A stretch of 15,580 nt of DNA from Planctomycetota bacterium (GCA_027623615.1 JAQBVH010000010.1:1-15580); one strand, 5' to 3'. Shown: positions 1-8,420, numbered from the stretch's first letter. The notes: generated from the letters alone by a model not told the origin. Program-made: numbers and translations.

Positions 1-13
1 CTATCCGTACGCC

Positions 14-700
14 ATGCCGCGCGAGGGCTGGTGGCTGCCCGTGCCCGCCCTGCTGGTGGCCGCGGTGCTCCTCCTGCCCGGACTGTCGCCGGCCAAGGGC
101 AACAAGGACCCGGAGTTCGCCAAGACGCTCGCGGACAAGATGGCCCAGCTCGATGAGTTCATGGCCGTCCGACACGAGCAGGAGCTGTCCGAGAAGCAGA
201 AGGAGCTGCTGGAACAGCTCCTCGAGCTGAAGGCCGAGCTCGACGACGAGCACCAGGACCGCAAGGACACGATGGCCGAGGTCGCGAAGGTCCTCGATGA
301 CCTCGAGAAGGCCCGCGCCGAGGAAGAGCAGAAGGAGCTCGAGCTCAAGGAGCTGCTCAAGTCCAAGCAGGAGAAGGCCGGTCAGCAGGACCTGGCCGAG
401 ATGATCATGGACGGCGAGTACGCCGAGGCCATGAAGAAGCTCCAGGAGGAGCTCGAGAAGCTCCAGGAGGAGCTCGAGAAGATGAAGAAGGACGGCGCCT
501 CGCCCGAAGAGCTCAAGCAGCTCGAGGCGCTGCTCTCCGACCTGCAGGAGATCGAGGCCAAGATGATGGAGCTCATGGCTCTTGATATGGACCTCGAGAT
601 GATGGGCGAAGCCATCGACTTCCTCGCCCACTTCGACGGCGAGATGGGCGACCTGGCCGACCTCGATCCGAGCCAGATGATGGAGCCCGGAGAGCCGTGA
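14..700 (+). CDS. Coiled-coil membrane or exported protein, possibly 5'-partial, upstream of the moxR cluster
   Basis: The first ATG at 14 gives 228 residues, but the frame is open to the window edge (codons from position 2), and no Shine-Dalgarno sequence is visible in the 13 bases before it. It may therefore be the tail of a longer gene. Residues 5-24 are hydrophobic (WWLPVPALLVAAVLLLPGL) and could be a membrane helix or a signal peptide ending near SPA-K. From about residue 30 nearly everything is charged Glu/Lys/Leu helix with heptad spacing, including LQEELEK twice in tandem (residues 143-156), then a Met/Asp/Glu-rich tail. This layout resembles large membrane coiled-coil proteins encoded beside moxR-DUF58-batA clusters (loosely DUF4175-like, from memory). 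The frame ends at TGA 698-700, but after two more TGAs it continues open into the reading frame at 797-1102, which looks like the missing C-terminus. Function is unknown; a scaffold or partner of the vWA proteins is an inference. Confidence 0.7.
   Translation: MPREGWWLPVPALLVAAVLLLPGLSPAKGNKDPEFAKTLADKMAQLDEFMAVRHEQELSEKQKELLEQLLELKAELDDEHQDRKDTMAEVAKVLDDLEKARAEEEQKELELKELLKSKQEKAGQQDLAEMIMDGEYAEAMKKLQEELEKLQEELEKMKKDGASPEELKQLEALLSDLQEIEAKMMELMALDMDLEMMGEAIDFLAHFDGEMGDLADLDPSQMMEPGEP
440..481 (+). repeat. Perfect 21-bp tandem duplication inside the coiled coil
   Basis: Bases 440-460 and 461-481 are identical 21-mers, each encoding one heptad, LQEELEK. The pair is bracketed by identical ATGAAGAAG 9-mers (431-439 and 482-490), giving MKK-(LQEELEK)2-MKK. 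Identity at every third codon position points to a recent duplication or gene conversion rather than only selection on the protein. Copy number could vary between strains. Confidence 0.9.
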
Positions 701-754
701 CCGGAGTGCGCCGACGGCGAGCCGTGAGCTGCCGCTGAAGATGGCGAACCGTGA
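674..754 (+). repeat. Three 27-nt units, each ending Gly-Glu-Pro-TGA in one frame
   Basis: The frame of the coiled-coil gene meets TGA at 698, 725 and 752, exactly 27 nt apart. Each stop follows Gly-Glu-Pro codons (GGA GAG CCG, GGC GAG CCG, GGC GAA CCG), and units 2 and 3 also share Asp (GAC, GAT). Within this shared part the units differ only at synonymous third positions, while the first four or five codons of each unit have diverged. A Gly/Glu/Pro-rich linker is typical at this place in such proteins, and TGA is one base away from GGA (Gly). The block could be a decayed linker repeat, a sequencing problem, or a readthrough/recoding site. Confidence 0.75.
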
Positions 755-766
755 AAGGGCGCCGGA

Positions 767-782
767 GGATCAGGTCTGATCC
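767..782 (+). promoter_or_regulatory. Short hairpin with AGGTCT loop, SECIS-like, 12 nt after the third in-frame TGA
   Basis: GGATC (767-771) pairs perfectly with GATCC (778-782) around the loop AGGTCT (772-777). Exactly 17 nt lie between the TGA at 752-754 and the loop. From memory, the E. coli fdhF selenocysteine insertion element has the same AGGUCU loop 17 nt after its UGA. The bulged U of the fdhF stem is absent here, and no matching loop follows the other two TGAs. It may be coincidence, or a hairpin with another role such as slowing ribosomes between two coding parts. Confidence 0.35.
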
Positions 783-796
783 ACGCAGGTAAGAAG

Positions 797-1102
797 ATGT
801 CGCGACCCAGCCTCAGCGCTGGAGTGGGGTCCATGAAGGACTTCCTCGGTGAGGATGGCGGACGGGTCGATGCCGACCACAATCTCGAGAAGATCACCAT
901 TCGTCAGGGCAGCGGCGCGAGCTCGTTCACCCAGACGCGGGTGGCCAACGACGGCTCGAAGACCAAGCTCGAAGCGAAGGAGCTCTTCCTCGCAGGCAAG
1001 CAGGCGGCGGAGGACACTGTCCAACGCCAGGACGTACCGGCGGGTTACCGCCAGTACCTCAAGCGCTACTACGACTCGATCCAACCAGCCGACGAGCAGT
1101 AG
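797..1102 (+). CDS. C-terminal domain of the coiled-coil protein, same frame, after three TGA codons
   Basis: 101 residues in the same frame as the coiled-coil gene. The tail, residues 79-96 (VPAGYRQYLKRYYDSIQP), matches the pattern I recall at the C-terminus of large membrane coiled-coil proteins near moxR clusters (VPxGYRxYxxRYFxxI), so this is probably the end of that protein, not an unrelated gene. It has no signal peptide and no membrane helix. Two starts are possible: ATG 797 with AGGT 7 nt upstream, or ATG 833 with GGAG and 8 nt spacing, so separate translation or re-initiation is feasible. The alternatives are readthrough of the TGAs at 698, 725 and 752, or a broken gene. The TAG stop at 1100-1102 is followed by about 290 bp without a gene. 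Confidence 0.6.
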   Translation: MSRPSLSAGVGSMKDFLGEDGGRVDADHNLEKITIRQGSGASSFTQTRVANDGSKTKLEAKELFLAGKQAAEDTVQRQDVPAGYRQYLKRYYDSIQPADEQ

Positions 1103-1390
1103 CCACCAGCCGAGCAGACCGCCTGACGCGTCCCTCGGGACGGGGTGCTGACTCAGCCGGCCCGCGATGCCTCGGCGTCGCGGGCCGGCCCTCCCCCCGG
1201 GGAGCTGCAGCCCACTGCTCGCAACCACAACCGCCCTGGCCGGTTCTGCCAGGCACCCACCAGGGCCTCGCCGGGGCCCACTTTGCCCCCCACTGCCCAC
1301 TCGCCCGCACCAGCCCCGTAGTGCGAGCCTGATCGAGGATCCGTCGTTGCGGACCCGCGAGACCGAACGAACCCCGGGGAATCCGACACC
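1103..1390 (+). other. Non-coding stretch before moxR
   Basis: I see no convincing gene in these 288 bp. The stretch holds a strong hairpin (1156-1189), a weaker inverted repeat CCTGGC/GCCAGG (1235-1240 and 1248-1253), and an unusually C-rich segment (about 1190-1320). The moxR promoter should lie here, since the cluster begins at 1391, but no clear -35/-10 pair is visible. GGGGA at 1376-1380 is a possible ribosome binding site for moxR, 10 nt before its ATG. Confidence 0.5.
1156..1189 (+). terminator. 12-bp perfect GC hairpin, possible terminator
   Basis: GCCGGCCCGCGA (1156-1167) is the exact reverse complement of TCGCGGGCCGGC (1178-1189), with a 10-nt loop. It lies 53 nt after the stop at 1100-1102 and 200 nt before moxR. 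A C-rich run follows instead of a T-tract, so it would be a non-canonical terminator. A role as a processing or mRNA-stability element is equally open. Confidence 0.45.
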
Positions 1391-2401
<1,011 letters not shown>

Positions 2402-2404
2402 GCG

Positions 2405-3310
2405 TTGGCTTCCCCCCTCACCACCAATCGTCCCGCGCTCGAGTTCGACGCGGACTTCCTCCAGCGGATCGAAGTCCTCAACGTCATCGCCAAGAAGATC
2501 GTGGCGGGGCTCCTGCGGGCTGACCGCAAGACGGCCAAGAAGGGCGTCTCGGCCGAGTTCGCCGACCACCGCCCCTACGTCGCGGGCGACGACCCGCGCT
2601 ACGTGGACTGGCACCTCTTCGGGCGGCTGGAGGAGGTCTTCCTCAAGCTGTATCGCGAGGAGGAGAACCTCCACCTCACGCTCCTGGTCGACACCTCGGA
2701 GTCGATGAACCGCGGCCATCAGCACAAGCTGAACTGGGCCCTGCAGGTGACCGCCGCCCTGGCGTACATCGGCATGTCCAACATGGACGCCGTCAACATC
2801 CTGCCGTTCGGCGGGCGGATCGGCGACGCGCGCTGGGGCATCAAGGGCAAGGCCAAGGTCTTCAAGATGCTCGAGTACCTGAAGACGCTCGAGCCCTCGG
2901 GCGAGACCGCCATGGCCCCGGTCCTGCGCGAGTTCGTCGCCCGTGAGCGCCGCCGCGGCGTCGTGATCGTCATCAGCGACTTCTACGACCTGGACGGGTA
3001 CCAGCAGGCCCTGAAGTACCTGCGCTACCAGCGCCACGACGTGTACGTGCTGCACGTCATGGACCAGGAGGAGGAGGAGCCCGACCTGCGCGGGGACCTG
3101 CGCCTGGTCGACTCCGAGCAGGAGCGCTTCAAGGAGATCAACATCACCGACGGCCTCCTCTCCAGGTACAAGGTCGCCTTCGAGAAGCTGGCCACGGACG
3201 TGGAGCGCTTCAGCATCCGCAACGAGATGGGCTACGTCCGCGCCCGCACCGGCATCGCGTTCGATGAGCTGGTGCTCGGCATCCTGCGCCGGGGAGGCGT
3301 CGTCGGATGA
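2405..3310 (+). CDS. DUF58 domain protein (vWA-like), TTG start
   Basis: 301 residues. The DUF58 signature is clear: HRPYVAGDDPRYVDWHLFGR (55-74), followed by a vWA-like strand and metal-site motif LLVDTSESM (93-101) and SDF (181-183). No membrane helix is seen, so it is probably cytoplasmic or membrane-associated through partners. The start must be TTG 2405: the in-frame stop of moxR is only three bases upstream and the first ATG lies beyond the conserved DUF58 motif. The gene overlaps the next one by ATGA at 3307-3310, which implies translational coupling. DUF58 proteins nearly always sit next to moxR, and a role as a MoxR partner is the usual inference; no enzymatic activity is established. 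Confidence 0.92.
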   Translation: MASPLTTNRPALEFDADFLQRIEVLNVIAKKIVAGLLRADRKTAKKGVSAEFADHRPYVAGDDPRYVDWHLFGRLEEVFLKLYREEENLHLTLLVDTSESMNRGHQHKLNWALQVTAALAYIGMSNMDAVNILPFGGRIGDARWGIKGKAKVFKMLEYLKTLEPSGETAMAPVLREFVARERRRGVVIVISDFYDLDGYQQALKYLRYQRHDVYVLHVMDQEEEEPDLRGDLRLVDSEQERFKEINITDGLLSRYKVAFEKLATDVERFSIRNEMGYVRARTGIAFDELVLGILRRGGVVG

Positions 3311-5211
3311 ACTTCGCCGCACCGCTCGCCTTCGGCCTCGCCGCGCTCGCGCTGCCGATCCTCGTCCTCTACATCCTCAAGATCAAGCGGCGGCGCGTCA
3401 GCGTGCCCTACTTGCGCCTGTGGGAAGAGCTGTTGATCGAGACGCGCGCTCGGTCGCTGTTCCAGAAGCTCAAGCGCCTGTACTCGCTGCTGCTGCAGCT
3501 GTTGATCCTGATCTCGCTCGTCTTCGCCCTGGGTCAGCCCGCCTTCGAGCTGTCCTCGGTCAAGAAGGAGAGCGTCGTCGTCCTGCTCGACATCTCGGCC
3601 AGCATGAACGCCCTCGAAGGCGAGAACGCGGACGAGACGCGCTTCGAGCTGATGCTGGCGAAGGCCAAGGAGCTCGTCGAGGGACGCAGCTACGAGGACG
3701 AGATGCTGATCGCGGCCGTGTCGGACCGCGTGGACGTGCTGGCCTCGTTCAGCCGCGACACGCTGCGCCTGCGCGACGCCCTGAAGAACATCGAGCCAAC
3801 CAATCGCGGCCTCGACGCGCAGGGCGCCTACGCCTTCGCGAGAGAGGTCAGCGAGGGCCGGGAGAACCCGATCATCCTGTTCCTCTCCGACGGCGGCGCC
3901 GGCGCGGTGCAGCAGGCCATCGGTGACGACGGCGTGGCCTCGCTGTTGCCGATCGGTGAGTCCAAGGCCAACGTGGGCATCACCCGCTTCGCTGCCCGCA
4001 AGAACAACAGCCTGGGTACGGACTACGTGCTGGCCACCTTCAAGAACTTCGGAGAGGAGACGGTCGAGGTCCGCTTCGAGGTCACCGTCAAGGAGGGCGG
4101 CAAGCCCCTCAAGATCAAGAAGGTGCTCGACGTCGAGCTGACGCCCGGCGAGGAGCACCAGTACGACTTCGAGGAGCCGTACGACGATGGCGCGACCCTG
4201 CACCTCCAGCTGACGTGCGAGGGCGACCGCCTCGAGGTCGACAACGACGCCTGGGCCATGGTGCGCTCCTCGCGCCTGCGCAAGGTCGTGGTCGTCGTGC
4301 CGAACGACAGCCGTGAGCGGGCCGCGCCCGTCTGGGCAGCTTTGTCCTCGATGTCGCGCGTGATCTCGGACCAGTCGTTCCTGACGACGACCGAGGAGTA
4401 CCCCTCCCTCGACAACGACGCCCGCGACGCCGACGTCACGGTCTGCGTCGACCGGGTCCCCGAGAACATCCCGCCGCGCGGCAACCTGATCCTGGTCGCC
4501 ACGCCGGTCCCGGACTTCCTGCCCGCGACCCAGAAGGGCATCGACACGGAGCCGATGGTCTGGGACTGGGATCGCGATCACATCCTCAACCGGTACCTCA
4601 ACTTCCGGGACCTGCCGCTGCCGCCCGCGCGCGTCATCGACCTGCAGGCCGGCGAGGCCCTGGTCGAGGGCTACGAGGGCCCGCTGATCGCGGCCTTCGA
4701 CCTGCCCGATCGTCGTGCGGTCTACGTCGCCTTCGACATGTTCGCGGACCTGTTCCCGTTCCGGATCGCCTTCCCCCTCCTGGTGCGCAACGCGATCTCG
4801 TGGTTCGAGCTCGAGGAGGACGTGGTCATCGAGGAGCACTACTCGCCGGGCGAGGTGATCGAGCCGCTGCGCCGGGTCGGCGCCCCGCGCGCCTTCGCGA
4901 CCTTCTTCGACGAGACCGGCGTGCAGGTCACCCGCAAGCTCGACGTGCGCGACGGCAAGTTCTACTTCAGCGAGACGGAGAGACCCGGCTCCTACATCAT
5001 CCAGATCGCGGGCATCCCGCACACGACCTCGGTCAACCTGTTCGACGCGGGCGAGTCCCGCATCGCGCCGGACGAGGTCGACGGCGACGCCCTCTCGGCC
5101 GAGCAGGGACGCCACCTGCTCAACCGGGACCTGTGGACCTACCTCGCGCTGCTCGGCCTGGCCCTGTGGGCCCTCGAGTGGTTCACCTATCACCGCCGGC
5201 TGACGGAGTGA
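3307..5211 (+). CDS. BatA-like membrane protein with vWA domain
   Basis: 634 residues. The N-terminus has the aerotolerance-regulator (BatA) layout: one helix at about 3-24, a basic stretch with KIKRRRVSVPYLRLWEEL (25-42), and a second helix at about 59-77. A vWA domain follows with the metal-site motif LLDISASMN (93-101), TNRGLDAQGA (about 162-171) and FLSDGG. A long beta-rich middle section of unclear family comes next, and a last helix at about 607-624 before a basic tail (YHRRLTE). It is therefore membrane-anchored at both ends, with the large middle part probably on the outer side of the membrane. The start overlaps the DUF58 stop as ATGA. BatA-type proteins are associated with oxygen or stress tolerance in Bacteroides, but function in this lineage is unproven. 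Confidence 0.88.
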   Translation: MNFAAPLAFGLAALALPILVLYILKIKRRRVSVPYLRLWEELLIETRARSLFQKLKRLYSLLLQLLILISLVFALGQPAFELSSVKKESVVVLLDISASMNALEGENADETRFELMLAKAKELVEGRSYEDEMLIAAVSDRVDVLASFSRDTLRLRDALKNIEPTNRGLDAQGAYAFAREVSEGRENPIILFLSDGGAGAVQQAIGDDGVASLLPIGESKANVGITRFAARKNNSLGTDYVLATFKNFGEETVEVRFEVTVKEGGKPLKIKKVLDVELTPGEEHQYDFEEPYDDGATLHLQLTCEGDRLEVDNDAWAMVRSSRLRKVVVVVPNDSRERAAPVWAALSSMSRVISDQSFLTTTEEYPSLDNDARDADVTVCVDRVPENIPPRGNLILVATPVPDFLPATQKGIDTEPMVWDWDRDHILNRYLNFRDLPLPPARVIDLQAGEALVEGYEGPLIAAFDLPDRRAVYVAFDMFADLFPFRIAFPLLVRNAISWFELEEDVVIEEHYSPGEVIEPLRRVGAPRAFATFFDETGVQVTRKLDVRDGKFYFSETERPGSYIIQIAGIPHTTSVNLFDAGESRIAPDEVDGDALSAEQGRHLLNRDLWTYLALLGLALWALEWFTYHRRLTE

Positions 5212-5215
5212 GCAG

Positions 5216-7906
5216 ATGATCCAGTTCGAATCCGCGCACCTGCTCTGGCTGCTGCTGCCGCTGGTCCCCTTCCTGGCCTTCTGGTTCAAGCGCAGCTACG
5301 CCGACCTCTCGCCCGCGCGCGCCGGCCTGGCCCTCGCCATCCGGACGATCTCGCTGGTCCTGATCGTGCTCGCCCTGTCGAAGCCGGTCTGGATGCTCGA
5401 CAACACGCAGCGGGTGGTCCTGTTCCTGGTCGACGTTTCGGACAGCGTTCCGACCGCCTCACTCGAGCGCGTCCTGGCCGAGATCCAGGAGCAGACGCGC
5501 GAGCTCGAGGAGGGCGCCGAGGCAGGCCTGGTCCTGTTCGGACGTCACCCGCGCATGGTCGTCGGGACCAGCAGTGAACCGATCGAGCTGACCCCGGAGC
5601 TCACGCGTCGCATCTTCCACCAGCGCGAGAAGAAGGCGCTCGTGGCGCGCATCCAGGGGCTCGAGCGCTCTGAGCTCGGCGATGCGCAGAAGGCCGAGCT
5701 CGAGGAGCTCCGGGGTCACGTCGCCGAGATCGAGCAGTGGAGCGCCGACCTGGGGACCGACGAGACGGACCTCGAAGCGGCCTGCCGCCTGGCCCGCGGC
5801 CTCCTGCCGATCGAGGCCCGTCGCCGGGTGATGATCTACTCCGACGGCAACGCCAACCGCGGCGACGTGCTGCGCGAGGTCGCCGAGCTGACCCGCTCCG
5901 GCGTGTCCGCTCATGCGTCGCTCCTGCAACGCAACGAGGACCCCGAGGTCATCGCCGGTCAGCTGCGCTTGCCCGCAGAGGCCCAGGTGATGGCGCCGTT
6001 CAGCATCGAGTGCTCGATCGTCTCGAACATCGAGACCAAGGCCACGGTCAAGATCTACCGCAACAAGTACAAGCTCGAGGAGCGGGAGATGGACCTCACG
6101 GTCGGGCGCAACCTGTTGCAGCTCGACAAGGTGCGCCTCAAGGGCGGCTACCACGAGTTCGAGATCATGGTCGAGGCCGAGGGCGACACCGTCCTCGAGA
6201 ACAACGTCGCCCGCGGCGTGGTCAAGGTCGAGGGCCGGCCCAAGGTGCTGCTCATCGAGCGCGAGGAGCGCGAGGCGCGGCACCTCGAGCAGGGCCTCGC
6301 GGCAGAGGAGATCGACGTCGAGGTGCGCCCGGTGTCCGGCCTCCCGGACAACCCCCAGGACCTGCGCAACTACGACGTGCTGATCCTCTCGGACGTGCCC
6401 GCCGACAAGTTCGCGCCGGGCGCCATGGACATGGTCAAGACCCACGTGCGCGACTACGGCATCGGTCTGATCATGATCGGCGGCGAGCAGAGCTTCGGTC
6501 TCGGCGGCTACTACCGCACGCCGATCGAGGACGCCCTGCCGGTCAAGATGCCGATCAAGAAGAACGTCGAGAAGCCGAACCTGGCGCTCACGCTCGTGAT
6601 CGACAAGTCCGGCTCCATGAGCGGCACGAAGATCGAGCTGGCCAAGGAGGCCGCGATCGCCTCGGCCGAGGTGCTGAAGGGCAACGACCGCTTCGGCGTT
6701 GTCGCCTTCGACAGCCGGGCCGAGTGGATCACGCCGATCACCGACTCGTCCGACGCGGGCGTGATCACGAGCACGATGTCGCGCCTGGTCGCGGGCGGCG
6801 GGACGAACATCTACCCCGCCCTCAAGTCGGCGTACGACGAACTGCTCAACGAGGACGCCAAGCTCAAGCACATCATCCTGCTGACCGACGGTCAGACCCA
6901 GGGCTCGGGCTACGACACCCTGGTGCAGCACATCGCGGCGGACGGGATCACCCTCTCGACCGTGGGCATCGGTGATGGCGCCGACGCGCAGCTGCTCGGC
7001 GACATGGCCTCCTGGGGCGGCGGCGAGTACTACTTCACGAACGACTTCGGCTCGATCCCGCAGATCTTCACCCGGGAGACGATGCGCGCCTCGAAGTCGA
7101 TGCTGATCGAGGAGCCCTTCGTCCCCACGGTGCTCGCGACCCACGACGCGCTCAAGGGCATCGACCCCGAGGCCATGCCCTTCCTGCTCGGCTACGTCGC
7201 GACCCAGCCCAAGGACAACGCGAACGTGGCGCTGGTCTCCGATTACGGGGATCCGATCCTCGCGTCGTGGACCTACGGCATGGGCGTGTCCGTCGCCTTC
7301 ACCTCGGACGCCAAGGCCCGCTGGGCAGGCGACTGGGTCAGCTGGGAGGGCTTCGGCAAGTTCTGGGGGCAGCTCGTGCGCTCGACGATGAGCACCGGCG
7401 CCCACAAGGACCTGCAGTCACGCACCCGCGTCAACATCGAGCAGGGCACGGCTCTGATCACGGTCGACGTGCGCGACCGGGTCGGGTCGTACCGGGACGA
7501 CATCGAGACCGACATCGTGCTGCTCGGCGAGAGCGACGCGGACTCGATCCTGCTCCCCGTCGAGCACAAGGGCCCGGGCCTCTACACGGCCGAGTTCCCG
7601 ATCGAACGCTACGGCGAGTTCTACAGCATCATGGTGGTGCACAAGCAGGGGAGCAAGATCCTCGACACGAAGGTGCTGGGCGTGACCGAGTCCTACTCGC
7701 CCGAGTTCCGCACGCCGCTCCCGGACGAGGAGGTGCTGCGTCTGATCGCAGACCAGACCGGCGGCACCTTCGAGCCCGAGGCGAACACGATGTGGGCCTT
7801 CGACGGCGACCCCGCGCGGACCCCGAAGGACACCTGGTGGTGGTGGCTGATCGCGGCGGCGTGCCTGTTGCCGCTGGACATCGCGCTACGTCGCTTCGGG
7901 GCCTGA
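5216..7906 (+). CDS. Large membrane protein with two vWA domains and a glutamine-amidotransferase-like domain
   Basis: 896 residues. Two helices lie at about 8-24 and 37-54, then vWA domain 1 (about 66-235, DVSDS 73-77, SDGN 209-212) interrupted by a charged helical insert at about 135-178. A beta-rich section (240-340) follows, then a class I glutamine-amidotransferase-like domain (about 341-445) with IMIGGEQSFGLGGYY but no cysteine at the nucleophile position, so no amidotransferase activity is expected. vWA domain 2 (about 455-620) has a complete metal site: DKSGS 463-467, the GGGTN threonine 530 and TDG 557-559. The C-terminus has a Trp-rich helix (about 873-890). ATG 5216 has GGAG 7 nt upstream and lies 4 nt after the preceding stop. 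It is last in the moxR cluster; probably a structural or adhesion-type partner of the ATPase. Confidence 0.88.
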   Translation: MIQFESAHLLWLLLPLVPFLAFWFKRSYADLSPARAGLALAIRTISLVLIVLALSKPVWMLDNTQRVVLFLVDVSDSVPTASLERVLAEIQEQTRELEEGAEAGLVLFGRHPRMVVGTSSEPIELTPELTRRIFHQREKKALVARIQGLERSELGDAQKAELEELRGHVAEIEQWSADLGTDETDLEAACRLARGLLPIEARRRVMIYSDGNANRGDVLREVAELTRSGVSAHASLLQRNEDPEVIAGQLRLPAEAQVMAPFSIECSIVSNIETKATVKIYRNKYKLEEREMDLTVGRNLLQLDKVRLKGGYHEFEIMVEAEGDTVLENNVARGVVKVEGRPKVLLIEREEREARHLEQGLAAEEIDVEVRPVSGLPDNPQDLRNYDVLILSDVPADKFAPGAMDMVKTHVRDYGIGLIMIGGEQSFGLGGYYRTPIEDALPVKMPIKKNVEKPNLALTLVIDKSGSMSGTKIELAKEAAIASAEVLKGNDRFGVVAFDSRAEWITPITDSSDAGVITSTMSRLVAGGGTNIYPALKSAYDELLNEDAKLKHIILLTDGQTQGSGYDTLVQHIAADGITLSTVGIGDGADAQLLGDMASWGGGEYYFTNDFGSIPQIFTRETMRASKSMLIEEPFVPTVLATHDALKGIDPEAMPFLLGYVATQPKDNANVALVSDYGDPILASWTYGMGVSVAFTSDAKARWAGDWVSWEGFGKFWGQLVRSTMSTGAHKDLQSRTRVNIEQGTALITVDVRDRVGSYRDDIETDIVLLGESDADSILLPVEHKGPGLYTAEFPIERYGEFYSIMVVHKQGSKILDTKVLGVTESYSPEFRTPLPDEEVLRLIADQTGGTFEPEANTMWAFDGDPARTPKDTWWWWLIAAACLLPLDIALRRFGA

Positions 7907-7951
7907 CGACGGGGCTTGGCAATCCCACCTCCAGGGTCCGCCCGCTCCCGC

Positions 7952-8408
7952 TCAGGACCTCGAGCCCTTGCTCTTCGGGACCGAGTGCTTGTTGTTGTAG
8001 GCGATCGCCCTGCGCAGCAACGCCCTGAGCCCGGGCTTGTCGAGCTTGTCTTCCTCGTGCAGGTCGATCGCACGCCACTTGTTGCCGTTCAGCCCGGCGT
8101 TGAAGATTCCCTTGGGGTCCTCGAGCTGAGCTCCGTGGCAGAACGTGAGCTTCACCTTGTCCTTGTGGGCATTGCCGACGGCGTACATCCCGCTGTGCGA
8201 CCAGACGGGGCTGCCCATCCACTTCCAATCCTCGACGACTCCGGGGTCCACCTCGTGGATGAGCTGGCGGAGCTCGGCCAACCTCTGACCCCGCCAGTCC
8301 TCCAGGCTCGCGAGCAGCTCGTCGATGCGCTAGGGACGCGCTCGGCTGGTCTGACGTGGCCGCCTTGCGCGGCTTCTGCGTGGTCTTCTGCTTGGATCGA
8401 TCGGTCAT
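7952..8408 (-). pseudogene. DUF1801 (YdhG-like) protein broken by a single-base frameshift
   Basis: Read from ATG 8408, which has a perfect GGAGGG six bases upstream, the gene starts MTDRSKQKTTQKPRKAAT, the usual basic N-terminus. After codon 26 the homology moves by one base into the frame reading RIDELLASLEDWRGQR and then the conserved core VVEDWKWMGSPVWSHSG, VKLTFCHGA, GIFNAGLNGNKWRAIDL. Removing one base near 8331-8333 would give an intact 151-residue protein. In the core's own frame a TAG sits at plus positions 8330-8332, just before the conserved helix. The only alternative start, TTG 8281, would drop that helix and leave 109 residues. The family has a frataxin-like or YdhG fold; its biochemical role is unclear. 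It lies 63 nt downstream of a second DUF1801 gene, probably in one transcript. A sequencing error is possible. Confidence 0.75.
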
Positions 8409-8414
8409 TGAGTT

Positions 8415-8420
8415 CCCTCC
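8415..8420 (-). promoter_or_regulatory. Strong Shine-Dalgarno sequence fixing the start of the frameshifted DUF1801 gene
   Basis: On the minus strand this is GGAGGG, six bases before ATG 8408. It supports translation from 8408 rather than from the weak TTG at 8281, and so supports the frameshift interpretation. It is the best ribosome binding site seen in the window. Confidence 0.75.

Noticed and set aside
674..754. Genome-wide reassignment of TGA to glycine
   Set aside because: Genes at 3310, 5211, 7906, 8474, 10780 and 12087 all end normally at TGA, so a general code change does not fit.
1235..1253. CCTGGC/GCCAGG inverted repeat as an operator
   Set aside because: Only 6 bp, in a GC-rich stretch where such pairs arise by chance, and no regulator gene lies nearby.
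3232..5289. Long minus-strand open frame of 685 codons opposite the BatA-like gene
   Set aside because: It mirrors the plus-strand codon structure of a GC-rich gene, has Val/Asp/Leu-rich low-complexity protein and no family resemblance.
5459..7405. Minus-strand frame of 648 codons opposite the double vWA gene
   Set aside because: Same artefact; the plus strand has full vWA motifs.
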